Shown here piece by piece: positions 7,957 through 16,244 of a DNA stretch of 64,000 bases. Made by a program: the position numbers and the translations under genes. Source of the stretch: Candidatus Azophilus lithoversatilis (GTDB taxonomy: Bacteria; Pseudomonadota; Gammaproteobacteria; Pseudomonadales; Azotimanducaceae). The number at the start of each line of letters is the position of its first letter. Position 1 is the first letter of the stretch. The DNA lies in assembly GCA_028278675.1 (NCBI GenBank), contig JAQAJJ010000003.1:63042-127041 (forward strand), read 5' to 3'. Below the pieces are notes generated by a model, which did no database searches, was not told where the DNA came from, and saw only the letters and a program-made list of their open reading frames with translations.

Positions 7957-9075
7957 ATGTTGGTTGATTCAGAGCAAGGTCAGGATGCCATCGCGCCGGA
8001 AAGCGACTTGGCGTATCAGGTACTCGCTCTCCCGGGCGTTTCGCGCACCTTTGCCTTGACCATCCCGATCTTGCCGGATGACTTGGTCGCCGTGGTGACC
8101 AATGCCTACTTGCTTTGCCGCATCGCGGATACGATCGAGGACGATGCGGATTTGCCGAGCGCGCCGAAAGCGGCCGGTTTGCGTCAGTTTCTTGCCGTTG
8201 TGAGGGGGGATGGGGACGCCGCCGATTTTGCGGCATCCTTGTTGTCCCTACTGTCCCCGAACACACCGTCGGCCGAATTGGAGCTGGTGCGCAACGCTGC
8301 CAAGGTGATCCGCGTAACCCACGCGCTGACCGATGCTGAGCGATGCGCAGTGACCCGTTGCGTCACCGTCATGTGTACGGAAATGCCGAAATTCCAACGA
8401 AACGACTTGTCGGGACTCAAGAATATCGACGAACTCGATGCGTACTGCTATGCGGTTGCCGGGGTGGTCGGTGAAATGCTCTTTGAGTTGTTCTGCATTC
8501 GGTGCCCGGAACTCGAAAGGAAACGCCCGCGGATGCGGTCTTTGGCCGTGTCGTTCGGTCAGGGGCTGCAGATGACGAACATCTTGAAGGATGTCTGGGA
8601 CGATCGTCGCCGGGGAGTTTGCTGGCTGCCCCGGTCGGTGTTCGCAAACGGTGCCTTTCGGCTTGAACGCTTGGAGAGGCATCATCGGACCCAGGCGTTT
8701 GGGGACGGCCTCAACAAGCTGATCGCGATGACCCACGGCCATCTGCGCAATGCGCTGGAATTCACTTGCCACCTTCCCTCGCGAGAGCTGGGCATGCGGC
8801 GGTTTTGTCTTTGGGCACTCGGTCTCGCGGTGCTGACCCTACGCAAGATTCACGGCAATCCGCACTATAGGTCGTCTGAGCAGGTCAAGGTGTCGCGGCC
8901 GACGGTGCGCGCGACCGTTGCAGCCACTAACTTCATGGTGGCGCGCGACGGGGGTCTGCAATGGCTCTTCCGCTTGGCTGCCAACGGCCTCCCGCTGTCC
9001 AGGGTGCCGCTGAACAACTCCCATTCCCTCGGCGCCGCGCTGGTTGCGGATGGAAACGATGCTGCGGCGCAGTGA
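7957..9075 (+). CDS. Squalene synthase (farnesyl-diphosphate farnesyltransferase)
   Basis: A 372-residue all-helical prenyl synthase joining two farnesyl diphosphates to squalene. Both Asp-rich Mg-diphosphate motifs are present: DTIEDD at 58-63 and, near residue 205, QMTNILKDVWDDRRRG; PGVSRTFALTIPILP near the start is the usual N-terminal signature. One protein is present instead of the three-gene HpnCDE route. GGAGG lies only 1 nt before ATG 7957, so initiation at the adjacent TTG 7960 is possible. It converges on the cyclase gene, whose stop is 27 bp away, and supplies its substrate precursor. Confidence 0.92.
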   Translation: MLVDSEQGQDAIAPESDLAYQVLALPGVSRTFALTIPILPDDLVAVVTNAYLLCRIADTIEDDADLPSAPKAAGLRQFLAVVRGDGDAADFAASLLSLLSPNTPSAELELVRNAAKVIRVTHALTDAERCAVTRCVTVMCTEMPKFQRNDLSGLKNIDELDAYCYAVAGVVGEMLFELFCIRCPELERKRPRMRSLAVSFGQGLQMTNILKDVWDDRRRGVCWLPRSVFANGAFRLERLERHHRTQAFGDGLNKLIAMTHGHLRNALEFTCHLPSRELGMRRFCLWALGLAVLTLRKIHGNPHYRSSEQVKVSRPTVRATVAATNFMVARDGGLQWLFRLAANGLPLSRVPLNNSHSLGAALVADGNDAAAQ

Positions 9076-9102
9076 CGATGCCGCAAACCGGAGCGGCAAG
9101 TC

Positions 9103-12100
9103 TCAGCCAGCCGCCGCGGCAGCGGTGAGCGGTTTCACGGCATCCTGCCGGGCAAGGCGTCGCCGCTCGTAGAGGCCGAGCGCGTGCAAGGGGAAGTACT
9201 GCCGATACAGGACATAATCGAGAAGCGCGGTGCGGAAAAAGACCCCGGCCATGTCTTGCCGGGGCCATGCCCCATCGGCGCCCTGGCTGTCGATCAGAAA
9301 CTGTGCGCCGCGGGAAATTGCCGTCCAGTTGGAGTCGCCCGCTTCAAGGAGCGCGATCAGCGCCCAAGCCGTTTGGATGACTTGGCTTTCCTCATGCGCG
9401 ACGTATCGCCCAGCGACGCATCCGCTGTGGTGCTCACCCCATCCCCCGTCGCTGTGCTGTCGGTCCACCAGCCACTGGCAGGCCAAGCGCACCGCCGGCT
9501 CGCCGGGATGGGCACCGGCGGCGAGCAGGCCCCTGATGCCGAAATAAGTGCCGTAGATAAACTGCACGCCCCAGGCACCGCGCCAGGAGCCATCGGTTGC
9601 CTGTGTTCGATGCAGCCAAGCGGCTGCTCTTGAGATGGCGCCGGTCACTGTCTGATCCACGACTTCAGAGGAGATATCTCCGCAGGCGGCAAGCGCCGCC
9701 AGGCAGGAAGCGGTGCATTCGACGTAGGAGTGCTCGGTCATCGAATCAGCAAACATCTCAGCGGGATTGAGCCACTCCAGACTCACTCGGGAGCGCTGCG
9801 GCTCGTAGCTCCCAAAGCCCCCATCCGCGTTCTGGCCACGCAGCATGAACTGAACCGCTTCGCGCAGTGCGCCGGCACTGATCGCGGTGCGATTGGCCGT
9901 GACGATCCCGAGCACGGCTTCCGCCGTGCAGTCCGACACGGGCCAGCCATGCCATGCACCGGGGAAACACCAGCCGCCTTTGGGGTCGGCCCGATACGCT
10001 TCGCGAAATCCGTCGAAGCTGTCGGTGATCTGTTGGCGACGCAGGAAGTCGGCGCCTTGTCGGAGCGCGTCCGGCACACCGGCAAGGTCAGGCACCGTCG
10101 CCAGCGCCTGCAGGGCGAATCCCGTATCCCAGGAGGCGCTTCTGGCACCGGTGACCCGGGTGCCATGCGCCTCGTCTTCCCAGATCCAGCCTTCGAGCTG
10201 CGCCAATGCTGCGCCGCAATCGGGGTCATCCCGATCATGCAGCCATAAGGCCAGGATGTTGAGGAAGCCGCTGACGGGCGAAATGCTCGCGTGGTTGGAA
10301 TGACGCAGTTCCCATCGAATGTGCCGGATGAGCTGCTCGGCGCATCGCCGGCGCAAGCCCTTTAAGCCCAGGCGTTCGAAGGCGCGCGCCGCCGCGTACC
10401 CGACCCGAAGCCAAGCGCTGGGCGGGGCGTAGAGGTCGCCTTCCCGCAGGCGGTTGCGGCTGGCGGGGAAATTGACGTTGGCAAACCCCTCTGGAAACAG
10501 TTCTTCCCGCAACGAGGCGATCAAGGGCGTAACAGGCGCTTGGAATCGATTCGAATAGACCGCCGCCATCGCCGCATATATGAGCCGAGTGTGGCAGTAC
10601 CAGTTCGAAGGATGCAGCGGCATCCAACGCGGCAAGCGCCACAGTTCCGGCACAACGGGGTTCACCCCCCGCCAGTCCCATAGACTGAGCAGCGCCAGCC
10701 AGAACTTTCCCCAGCTCGGGATGGTTTCCACCCGCTCGGCCCGCACGAATCGCCCGGCCCTTTGGATGAGCGCGTCGCCCGGCTCAACGCCGAGCAGTCG
10801 CGCAGCGACGTAAACTAGGGTGGTGACGAAGAGGTAGGGCGGTGAGTGCGCGTGCAAACCCCACGCGCCGCCTTCAAGTTGGGTCCGCTCGAATTGGCGC
10901 AGCACCAGCCGGCGCCGCTCCGGTTCGAGTGGTTGGTGGATGATGTGGTGCAGCAGGACATATTGCGCCGTGAGCATGGGGCACCAGACCATTTCACCTT
11001 CCCAAGCCCCATCAGCGTCTTGGAGAGCCAGCAAGCGGTGGGTTGCCCGCTGCAGCGCGGTGTCCGCAGCGACTCCGGTCGCGTCAGCCGGGTGAACCGG
11101 TCGGACATTGCGAACTTGCGCTTGCATGGAGGTCAGAAACGCGCGGGCCAGCTTGTCTTGAGCCTGATCGGCGAACTCATCGCTGGTGCTGGCTCTCTTG
11201 CGCAATTCCCGAATGCCGCGCAGGAAATACCCGACGCGCACGGTTAGTGCGTGAACGATGTCGCGGGCTTGGTGCCACGCAATCGCATTGTAGGATCGCA
11301 TGATCGCTCCAACGACGGCCCGGGCCACAATCGTGTAGAACGTGAGACCCAAACGGGTGACCGACTTGTTTTCACAGGCGAGCAGGCTCATGGTCTGGTC
11401 CCGGAGCTTGGGATTGGCCCGCCAGTTCTGGTAAATCGTTTGCCTGAGCACCGACGCTTCGACCCGATGATCGGCAAAGACCTCGTACAAGCCCATGGCA
11501 AGGGTCTCCGGAGCGCGGATTTCCAGCAAACGCTTGGCGGTGAACTCGTCAAAGCCCTGCCCGTCGGCTAGCGTGAGCGCATCGCCGAAACCGAGGGTCA
11601 TGCCCACCGCGGTCAACGGGTGGTAGTGCCCCGCCGCGTCTCCAATAAGCACTCGGCGTGAGTTCCCGTAGGTCACCCGGGGCCTCAACTCATTGGCGGC
11701 GGCTTGGAACTTCCCCTCCTGCAGGGCTTCAATGAACCCGGCACGGACCGTTTCCGGCAACAGGCTGGCGTAGGATTCCGATAGCATACTAACCCGATCT
11801 CGAGGGGTCCAGTGGTCCAACGGCACGTCGGCGATGATGCGGACGCGATGCGCTCCCACACGAAACATGAAAATCGGACCGGGTGCGCCAAGCACCACGT
11901 GCCCGTAACCTTCATAGGGCAGAGTCGCCCCTTCGGCCAAAAGGCCGACCATTCGGGAGCAGGTGATGCGCTTGGTTGTCAGGCCCAACGACTGACGGAC
12001 GACCGAGGCCCGACCGTCTGCGCCGACAATCCTTGCGGCTGGCAAGGACTGGGTCACGCCATCCAACGCGAAAGTGACCCGATCGTCGTCGACTGCCCGC

Positions 12101-12495
12101 ACTCGCGCCCCGCAGTAGAAGTCCACTCCGGGCTCGTTGGCGATCGTTGTGTGCAATCTCGAGATGAGCGCCTGGTGCTCGTACGCGAAGCCGATGGTGC
12201 CGTTTGGGTAAGGGAGCACGATCGGTTCCGAACGATCTTCCGGAAACACCACGAATCCCTTGCCGGCGTTGCCGTTGGGTTGGTCGTCGAGGTCGATCGC
12301 GAGATTGCGCAATATCCTTAGGGCCGGCGGGTGGAGCCATTCCCCCGCCAACCGGCGAGCTGCCTTGGGATTGGCTTCGAGCAGAGCGACTCGGGCACCT
12401 TTGCGGGCGTGAGCGAGCGCGCAAACGCTGCCCACCGGACCGGCGCCGACGACAGCGATGTCGTAGCGCGCTTGCGGCAATGGGGTGCCCCTCAA
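9103..12495 (-). CDS. Squalene monooxygenase - oxidosqualene cyclase fusion protein
   Basis: 1,130 residues holding two consecutive sterol enzymes. Residues ~10-430 are a squalene monooxygenase: GAGPVG at 17-22, GADGRASVVRQ at 158-167, GPIFMFRVGAHRVRIIADVP at 206-225 and GDAAGHYHPLTAVGMTLGF at 285-303, which matches the eukaryotic HPLTGGGMT segment. After a short charged linker, residues ~475-1115 are an oxidosqualene cyclase with at least six QW repeats (for example QNADGGFGSYE), the WYCHTR segment (His635) and VSDCTAE with catalytic Asp855; there is no DxDD squalene-hopene motif. Val two residues before the Asp is the lanosterol-synthase state. No stop lies between the domains. The start TTG 12495 overlaps the CYP51 stop; TTG 12480 has a better ribosome site (GAGGGG). 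Expected product: lanosterol or a close isomer from squalene and O2. Confidence 0.93.
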   Translation of the reverse strand: MRGTPLPQARYDIAVVGAGPVGSVCALAHARKGARVALLEANPKAARRLAGEWLHPPALRILRNLAIDLDDQPNGNAGKGFVVFPEDRSEPIVLPYPNGTIGFAYEHQALISRLHTTIANEPGVDFYCGARVRAVDDDRVTFALDGVTQSLPAARIVGADGRASVVRQSLGLTTKRITCSRMVGLLAEGATLPYEGYGHVVLGAPGPIFMFRVGAHRVRIIADVPLDHWTPRDRVSMLSESYASLLPETVRAGFIEALQEGKFQAAANELRPRVTYGNSRRVLIGDAAGHYHPLTAVGMTLGFGDALTLADGQGFDEFTAKRLLEIRAPETLAMGLYEVFADHRVEASVLRQTIYQNWRANPKLRDQTMSLLACENKSVTRLGLTFYTIVARAVVGAIMRSYNAIAWHQARDIVHALTVRVGYFLRGIRELRKRASTSDEFADQAQDKLARAFLTSMQAQVRNVRPVHPADATGVAADTALQRATHRLLALQDADGAWEGEMVWCPMLTAQYVLLHHIIHQPLEPERRRLVLRQFERTQLEGGAWGLHAHSPPYLFVTTLVYVAARLLGVEPGDALIQRAGRFVRAERVETIPSWGKFWLALLSLWDWRGVNPVVPELWRLPRWMPLHPSNWYCHTRLIYAAMAAVYSNRFQAPVTPLIASLREELFPEGFANVNFPASRNRLREGDLYAPPSAWLRVGYAAARAFERLGLKGLRRRCAEQLIRHIRWELRHSNHASISPVSGFLNILALWLHDRDDPDCGAALAQLEGWIWEDEAHGTRVTGARSASWDTGFALQALATVPDLAGVPDALRQGADFLRRQQITDSFDGFREAYRADPKGGWCFPGAWHGWPVSDCTAEAVLGIVTANRTAISAGALREAVQFMLRGQNADGGFGSYEPQRSRVSLEWLNPAEMFADSMTEHSYVECTASCLAALAACGDISSEVVDQTVTGAISRAAAWLHRTQATDGSWRGAWGVQFIYGTYFGIRGLLAAGAHPGEPAVRLACQWLVDRQHSDGGWGEHHSGCVAGRYVAHEESQVIQTAWALIALLEAGDSNWTAISRGAQFLIDSQGADGAWPRQDMAGVFFRTALLDYVLYRQYFPLHALGLYERRRLARQDAVKPLTAAAAAG

Positions 12496-13889
12496 CGAAA
12501 AACGCTCGACTGCGAGCGACTACGGTAGCGGACCCGGCACGGCGTCTGAGGACCGGTCACCCAGCTGCCGTAATTCGGCCCTGGAAACGCGCTGTCGAGG
12601 AAAAAGTCGAAGCGTTCCAACAGCACCGTCCAGATGGCCTTGATTTGCATGATGGCAAAGTGTTTGCCCATGCACCGGTGGCGTCCCCCGCCAAAACCGA
12701 TCAAGGTGTACTGGTGTTGCTTGCCTTCGGACGCGGGCGGGGCGAAACGATCCGGGAAGAATCGCTCGGGGTTGGCGAACACCTCGGGCAGCCGGTGGGA
12801 GACCGCTGGCGACACCATGGCCAGGGTGCCGGCAGGTACCAGGCGATCCCGGTACCGCATGGGCTTGAGCACCTTGCGGATGAGAATGATCAGCGGCGGG
12901 TGCAGCCGTTCACACTCGCGCACGGCATTTTCCAACTGCAGTTGTTGCTTCAGGCCCGAGAAGCTTATGGCGCCTGCTTCGCCATACACCGTCCGCACCT
13001 CCTCTCTCACCCGTTCGAGGTAAGCGGTTGCCCTGAACATCTCCAATCCGGTCCAAGTGGCGAGGACCGCGCTGGTGTGTTGACCGGCGAACAATGCCGA
13101 CAGCAGGATTCCCGTAATCTCATCGTCGGTCAGCGCCCGGCCATCCTTGTAGCGGGCTCGCATGAGCGAGCCCATGAAGTCATGGGACTCCGCTTCCGAA
13201 AGCCGCCGTTCCCGCATGATGCGGCTGAAGATCTCGGTCACTTTGCGCCGCGCCCGGTCACGCTTTCGATGCGCCGGGATGGGCAGCCTCGGGAGAAAGA
13301 ACCCCAGCGTGTTGATGCCGTTCTGAAGATCGTGATACGCCTCGGCAAAACCAGCGTCCACCTCATTCCGAACTTCCTCGCCGAGGAAGCAGCGGCTGGC
13401 GATGTTGACCGTGAGTTGGTTCATCGCCACCGGCAGATCCAATTCCCCTTCCTCGTCCAGGGAATCAGCGAACAGGTTCGATTCCTCGAACATAATGCGA
13501 GCGAACCTCTCCATCGCCGATTCGCGCAGCGCCGGAAACAGAAATCCGAGTTGCTCGCTCATGAGTTCCGGAGAGACGTCGTAGGCCACGCCGCGCCCAA
13601 AGATCGGCACGGTGAACTGATAGACGGACTTGGCGTCCAGCTGATCGTCAGGTGCCTTGAAGTAGGCCGTGTGAGCGTCGGGCCCGGCGAACAGAACGAA
13701 ATTCTGGGGACCGAGCTGGAATTGGTAAAGGTCACCCAGCTCGCGCGAGCCGCGTTCCAGCATCGAGACCGGGTTCTTCTGGAACTCGCCTAGATGGCGG
13801 AGCAGGGCCCAGCCCCCCAGCAGCTCTGGAACGGCAGTAGCCGCCTGCTCCGAATGTGGTGTTGTGGCCCCATTTGATCGGTGCGCCAT
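12492..13889 (-). CDS. cyp51: Sterol 14-alpha-demethylase, cytochrome P450 CYP51
   Basis: A 465-residue P450. The CYP51 marks are all there: YQFTVPIFGRGVAYD at 90-104 (substrate region), FAGQHTS at 267-273 in helix I, an ExxR helix in ECERLHPP, and the heme loop FGGGRHRCMGKHFA with Cys406. It removes the C-14 methyl of lanosterol-type sterols in three O2-dependent steps. A longer frame to 14129 exists, but ATG 13889, 8 nt after the preceding stop and behind an AGGG site, fits the family. Unlike the known Methylococcus enzyme there is no fused ferredoxin domain, so a separate electron donor is needed. Its stop overlaps the start of the fusion gene by 4 nt. Confidence 0.93.
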   Translation of the reverse strand: MAHRSNGATTPHSEQAATAVPELLGGWALLRHLGEFQKNPVSMLERGSRELGDLYQFQLGPQNFVLFAGPDAHTAYFKAPDDQLDAKSVYQFTVPIFGRGVAYDVSPELMSEQLGFLFPALRESAMERFARIMFEESNLFADSLDEEGELDLPVAMNQLTVNIASRCFLGEEVRNEVDAGFAEAYHDLQNGINTLGFFLPRLPIPAHRKRDRARRKVTEIFSRIMRERRLSEAESHDFMGSLMRARYKDGRALTDDEITGILLSALFAGQHTSAVLATWTGLEMFRATAYLERVREEVRTVYGEAGAISFSGLKQQLQLENAVRECERLHPPLIILIRKVLKPMRYRDRLVPAGTLAMVSPAVSHRLPEVFANPERFFPDRFAPPASEGKQHQYTLIGFGGGRHRCMGKHFAIMQIKAIWTVLLERFDFFLDSAFPGPNYGSWVTGPQTPCRVRYRSRSQSSVFR

Positions 13890-13897
13890 CACCGCCC

Positions 13898-14971
13898 TCA
13901 ATAGACATAGGGCAGCATCGAAAAACGCGCCCGCTGCTTGTACTGATCCCAGAGCGCACCGTACTTGGCGTGACACCGCCGGTCGTCGCGTCTGGAACGA
14001 TGCAATAGCAATCCGGTCAGCCAGGCGGGCAGCAGCCACGGCACCCAAGACTCGAACCCGGCGGTCGCAATGAAGGCGACGTAGATGCAGATCTCGCCAG
14101 TGTAGTTGAGGTGGCGTCCTATGCCCCAAAAGCCGGACACGAGGAGTCGCCCCTCAAGGGTCTCCGCCGGCTGGCCCCAGATGGTGATGTTTGGATCCTG
14201 CTTGAAGCGGTGCTTCTGATCATTGGCGCCCCGGAACAGCCAGAAGCCGAACGCAAACAACGCCACGAGCAGGGTGGCGGCAGTGGGCGAAAGCGTATCG
14301 GGGGCGTGAACCAGCCACCAGCCCGCGATGCAGTAGAAGAACGGCACCAGCACGAAGTTCCCCCATGCCAGCATCCACCCGAAACGCTCGCTTACGATGT
14401 CCCAAGTGTGGATCATCCCGTATTCGAACTGGAAATAGTTGAGCACGTAAAGGAAGGTGAAAATCTGGTAGAGCGTCATCGCCAACGTTAGCCCGCCGTA
14501 GGTTTCGTATTGGACGGCGGCAAACGACAGGTTGAACAGTGCCAAGGCAATGAGGGATGGACGATAGCTGAAGAACTTCAAATCCATGCCGAGCCGAGTG
14601 GGGTTTAGCGTCCGACCGAGAAAGAAGCCGCGGCAAAATCCCGCTGGCGCGCCTTGGGTGCCAGCGCCTTGCCAGTAGAGCCAACCGGAGAGCGCGAAGG
14701 CGAACAGGTTGGCTGCTACCAACAAGGGGACGAAGTGGGTATGCAGCACGGACAGGGAGAACCAACCCGCAAACTGGGCAAGGCCAACTGCGGCCAAGGT
14801 GGCAAGGAACAGGACGAGGCCGTTGAGCTTGCAGGTGCGCGACGCGTTGTCGGCATCGGTCAATGCAAACCGTCGCCCGGGCAGCAGCAGGGAGCCCACG
14901 AACAGCGCGACGACGAATGCCAGCAGCATCGCCGCTGCCCCTAGTGTCTCGTCAAGCGTCATACGTCGCAT
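13898..14971 (-). CDS. ERG4/ERG24-family sterol reductase, probably sterol C-14 reductase
   Basis: A polytopic membrane protein of about 357 residues and eight or more hydrophobic segments. The family signature LLVSGFWGIGRHLNYTGE is at about residues 275-292, and the C-terminal motif (CHAKYGALWDQYKQRARFSM, ending LPYVY) is intact. Members reduce sterol double bonds with NADPH: C-14, C-7 or C-24(28). Directly upstream of CYP51 in one operon, C-14 reduction of the CYP51 product is the best guess. Start ATG 14971 (or 14962) is preferred; the frame runs on to 15166, overlapping the Rieske gene, but those 65 residues are low-complexity and look non-coding. Confidence 0.85.
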   Translation of the reverse strand: MRRMTLDETLGAAAMLLAFVVALFVGSLLLPGRRFALTDADNASRTCKLNGLVLFLATLAAVGLAQFAGWFSLSVLHTHFVPLLVAANLFAFALSGWLYWQGAGTQGAPAGFCRGFFLGRTLNPTRLGMDLKFFSYRPSLIALALFNLSFAAVQYETYGGLTLAMTLYQIFTFLYVLNYFQFEYGMIHTWDIVSERFGWMLAWGNFVLVPFFYCIAGWWLVHAPDTLSPTAATLLVALFAFGFWLFRGANDQKHRFKQDPNITIWGQPAETLEGRLLVSGFWGIGRHLNYTGEICIYVAFIATAGFESWVPWLLPAWLTGLLLHRSRRDDRRCHAKYGALWDQYKQRARFSMLPYVY

Positions 14972-15146
14972 CAGAGCTTCGGCGGCGCTCCCGAAGGGCG
15001 TCCGCCCCTTGGCCCGTGGCCGCGTTGCGCCCCTTGCCAATGGAGCTGGCCATTGCCTGCGTGTCGCGCCTTGCCACGAACCAAGGGGCGAACGCTGATG
15101 CGACAGCAGGGCGCCACCGGACAGCGGGGATAGCAATTCGGCCCGC

Positions 15147-16244
15147 TCAAGCCCCGCCATGGCCATTCTCCGTCTCGCGCTCCAGATGCTCGCGCCACTT
15201 GCGGACGGTCACGGCCTGGAAGGCCTGCACCGCCGGGCTCAATTCGACGGGCGTGGCGTCCCAGTGCCGCTCGTAGCCGACTTGCTCCGCTTCTACCGCA
15301 AACCGGTCCTGGTCGAGCAGGGGCGCGATCAGCAGGCGGTTCGAGAGCTTCAGGACTGCCTCCATGGCGAACCGGGGAATCCGCACCGGCAACAGGGGCA
15401 TCTTTAGCGACTTGAAGTAGAACAGAAAGAACACGCGGGTGGTGCGCTCATCGATCGGCAGCACGAACAGCCAGTGCTTGATGGCGTCATCCGTGTTCGA
15501 CCACTGGTAGGGATATTCGAAGCAAAGGTCCATGTGGCTGGTGTCAATCCGGTCGTGTTCGACGAAGCGCCCGGAGATGCGCCCGCGACCCACTTGGGCA
15601 TCGTAGGCAACATGCACGTTGTCGCCGACGGTCTCGCAGCGGGTGAGCTGGGCGTTGTCGAAAGGCCGGTAACGGCGGTGCAGATGGGCATGGGAGAAGT
15701 CGCTCACGTTGTCGATGATCATCGAGTGGTGGGACGACCAAGTGAAAACCAGCGGCACGCACGCCCATCGATCGGGGCCTTCGAGTTCAGGGATGTTCGG
15801 AACCTTGTGCGTTTGCGCCAACTCCGGGTCGCCGGGAAAGAGCCAGACCAAGCCGTAGCGCACCTTGACGGGATAGGTCCTAAGCCGCAGTTTCGGGAAC
15901 CCTCGTCCGTACCGCTCGTGAGGGATTTCGACGCACTGTCCGTTTTCATCGTATTGCCAACCGTGGTAGGCGCACACCAGCCGGCAGCCCTTGACGTCGC
16001 CCAAGGAGAGCTTGATTTGGCGATGTGCGCAACGGTTCTCGACAGCGTGGAACGAACCGTCCTCGGCGCGGAACAGCGCGATGGAGCGCTTCCAGAAAAC
16101 CACCTCGCCCACGGTCCCCGGCGCCACTCGGCGGACTTCCTCGACCGCGTACCAGTAGTTCGGGTCCATGCCGGCGGCGCGCGCCTGCTGGCGCAACCGC
16201 GAGGCGTCCTCGAAGGCGGGTGGCGCTTGCGGCACGGGGTTCAT
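15147..16244 (-). CDS. sdmA: Rieske oxygenase, SdmA-type sterol C-4 demethylase
   Basis: 365 residues. The Rieske [2Fe-2S] site is C72-x-H74 and C91-x2-H94 (CAHRQIKLSLGDVKGCRLVC region), followed by FFLFYFKSLK and, for the mononuclear iron, the D182/H185/H189 cluster in DNVSDFSHAHLHRRY. In Methylococcus capsulatus a Rieske enzyme, SdmA, works with the dehydrogenase SdmB to remove a C-4 methyl from sterols, replacing the eukaryotic ERG25/26/27 set. Here the same two families overlap by ATGA beside CYP51, so the assignment rests on family plus context. A cholesterol-7-desaturase-like role is the main alternative. A reductase partner is not encoded nearby. Confidence 0.85.
   Translation of the reverse strand: MNPVPQAPPAFEDASRLRQQARAAGMDPNYWYAVEEVRRVAPGTVGEVVFWKRSIALFRAEDGSFHAVENRCAHRQIKLSLGDVKGCRLVCAYHGWQYDENGQCVEIPHERYGRGFPKLRLRTYPVKVRYGLVWLFPGDPELAQTHKVPNIPELEGPDRWACVPLVFTWSSHHSMIIDNVSDFSHAHLHRRYRPFDNAQLTRCETVGDNVHVAYDAQVGRGRISGRFVEHDRIDTSHMDLCFEYPYQWSNTDDAIKHWLFVLPIDERTTRVFFLFYFKSLKMPLLPVRIPRFAMEAVLKLSNRLLIAPLLDQDRFAVEAEQVGYERHWDATPVELSPAVQAFQAVTVRKWREHLERETENGHGGA

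Noticed and set aside
9103..11070. Squalene-hopene cyclase as identity of the cyclase domain
   Set aside because: It has VSDCTAE and no DxDDT motif, and follows a squalene monooxygenase domain, so oxidosqualene is the expected substrate.
12492..14129. A 545-residue version of CYP51
   Set aside because: The first 80 residues overlap the sterol reductase gene and are Arg-rich; ATG 13889 fits the family start and spacing.
14972..15166. A 65-residue N-terminal extension of the sterol reductase overlapping sdmA
   Set aside because: Low-complexity, Arg/Pro/Gly-rich sequence unlike the family; ATG 14971 gives the expected start.
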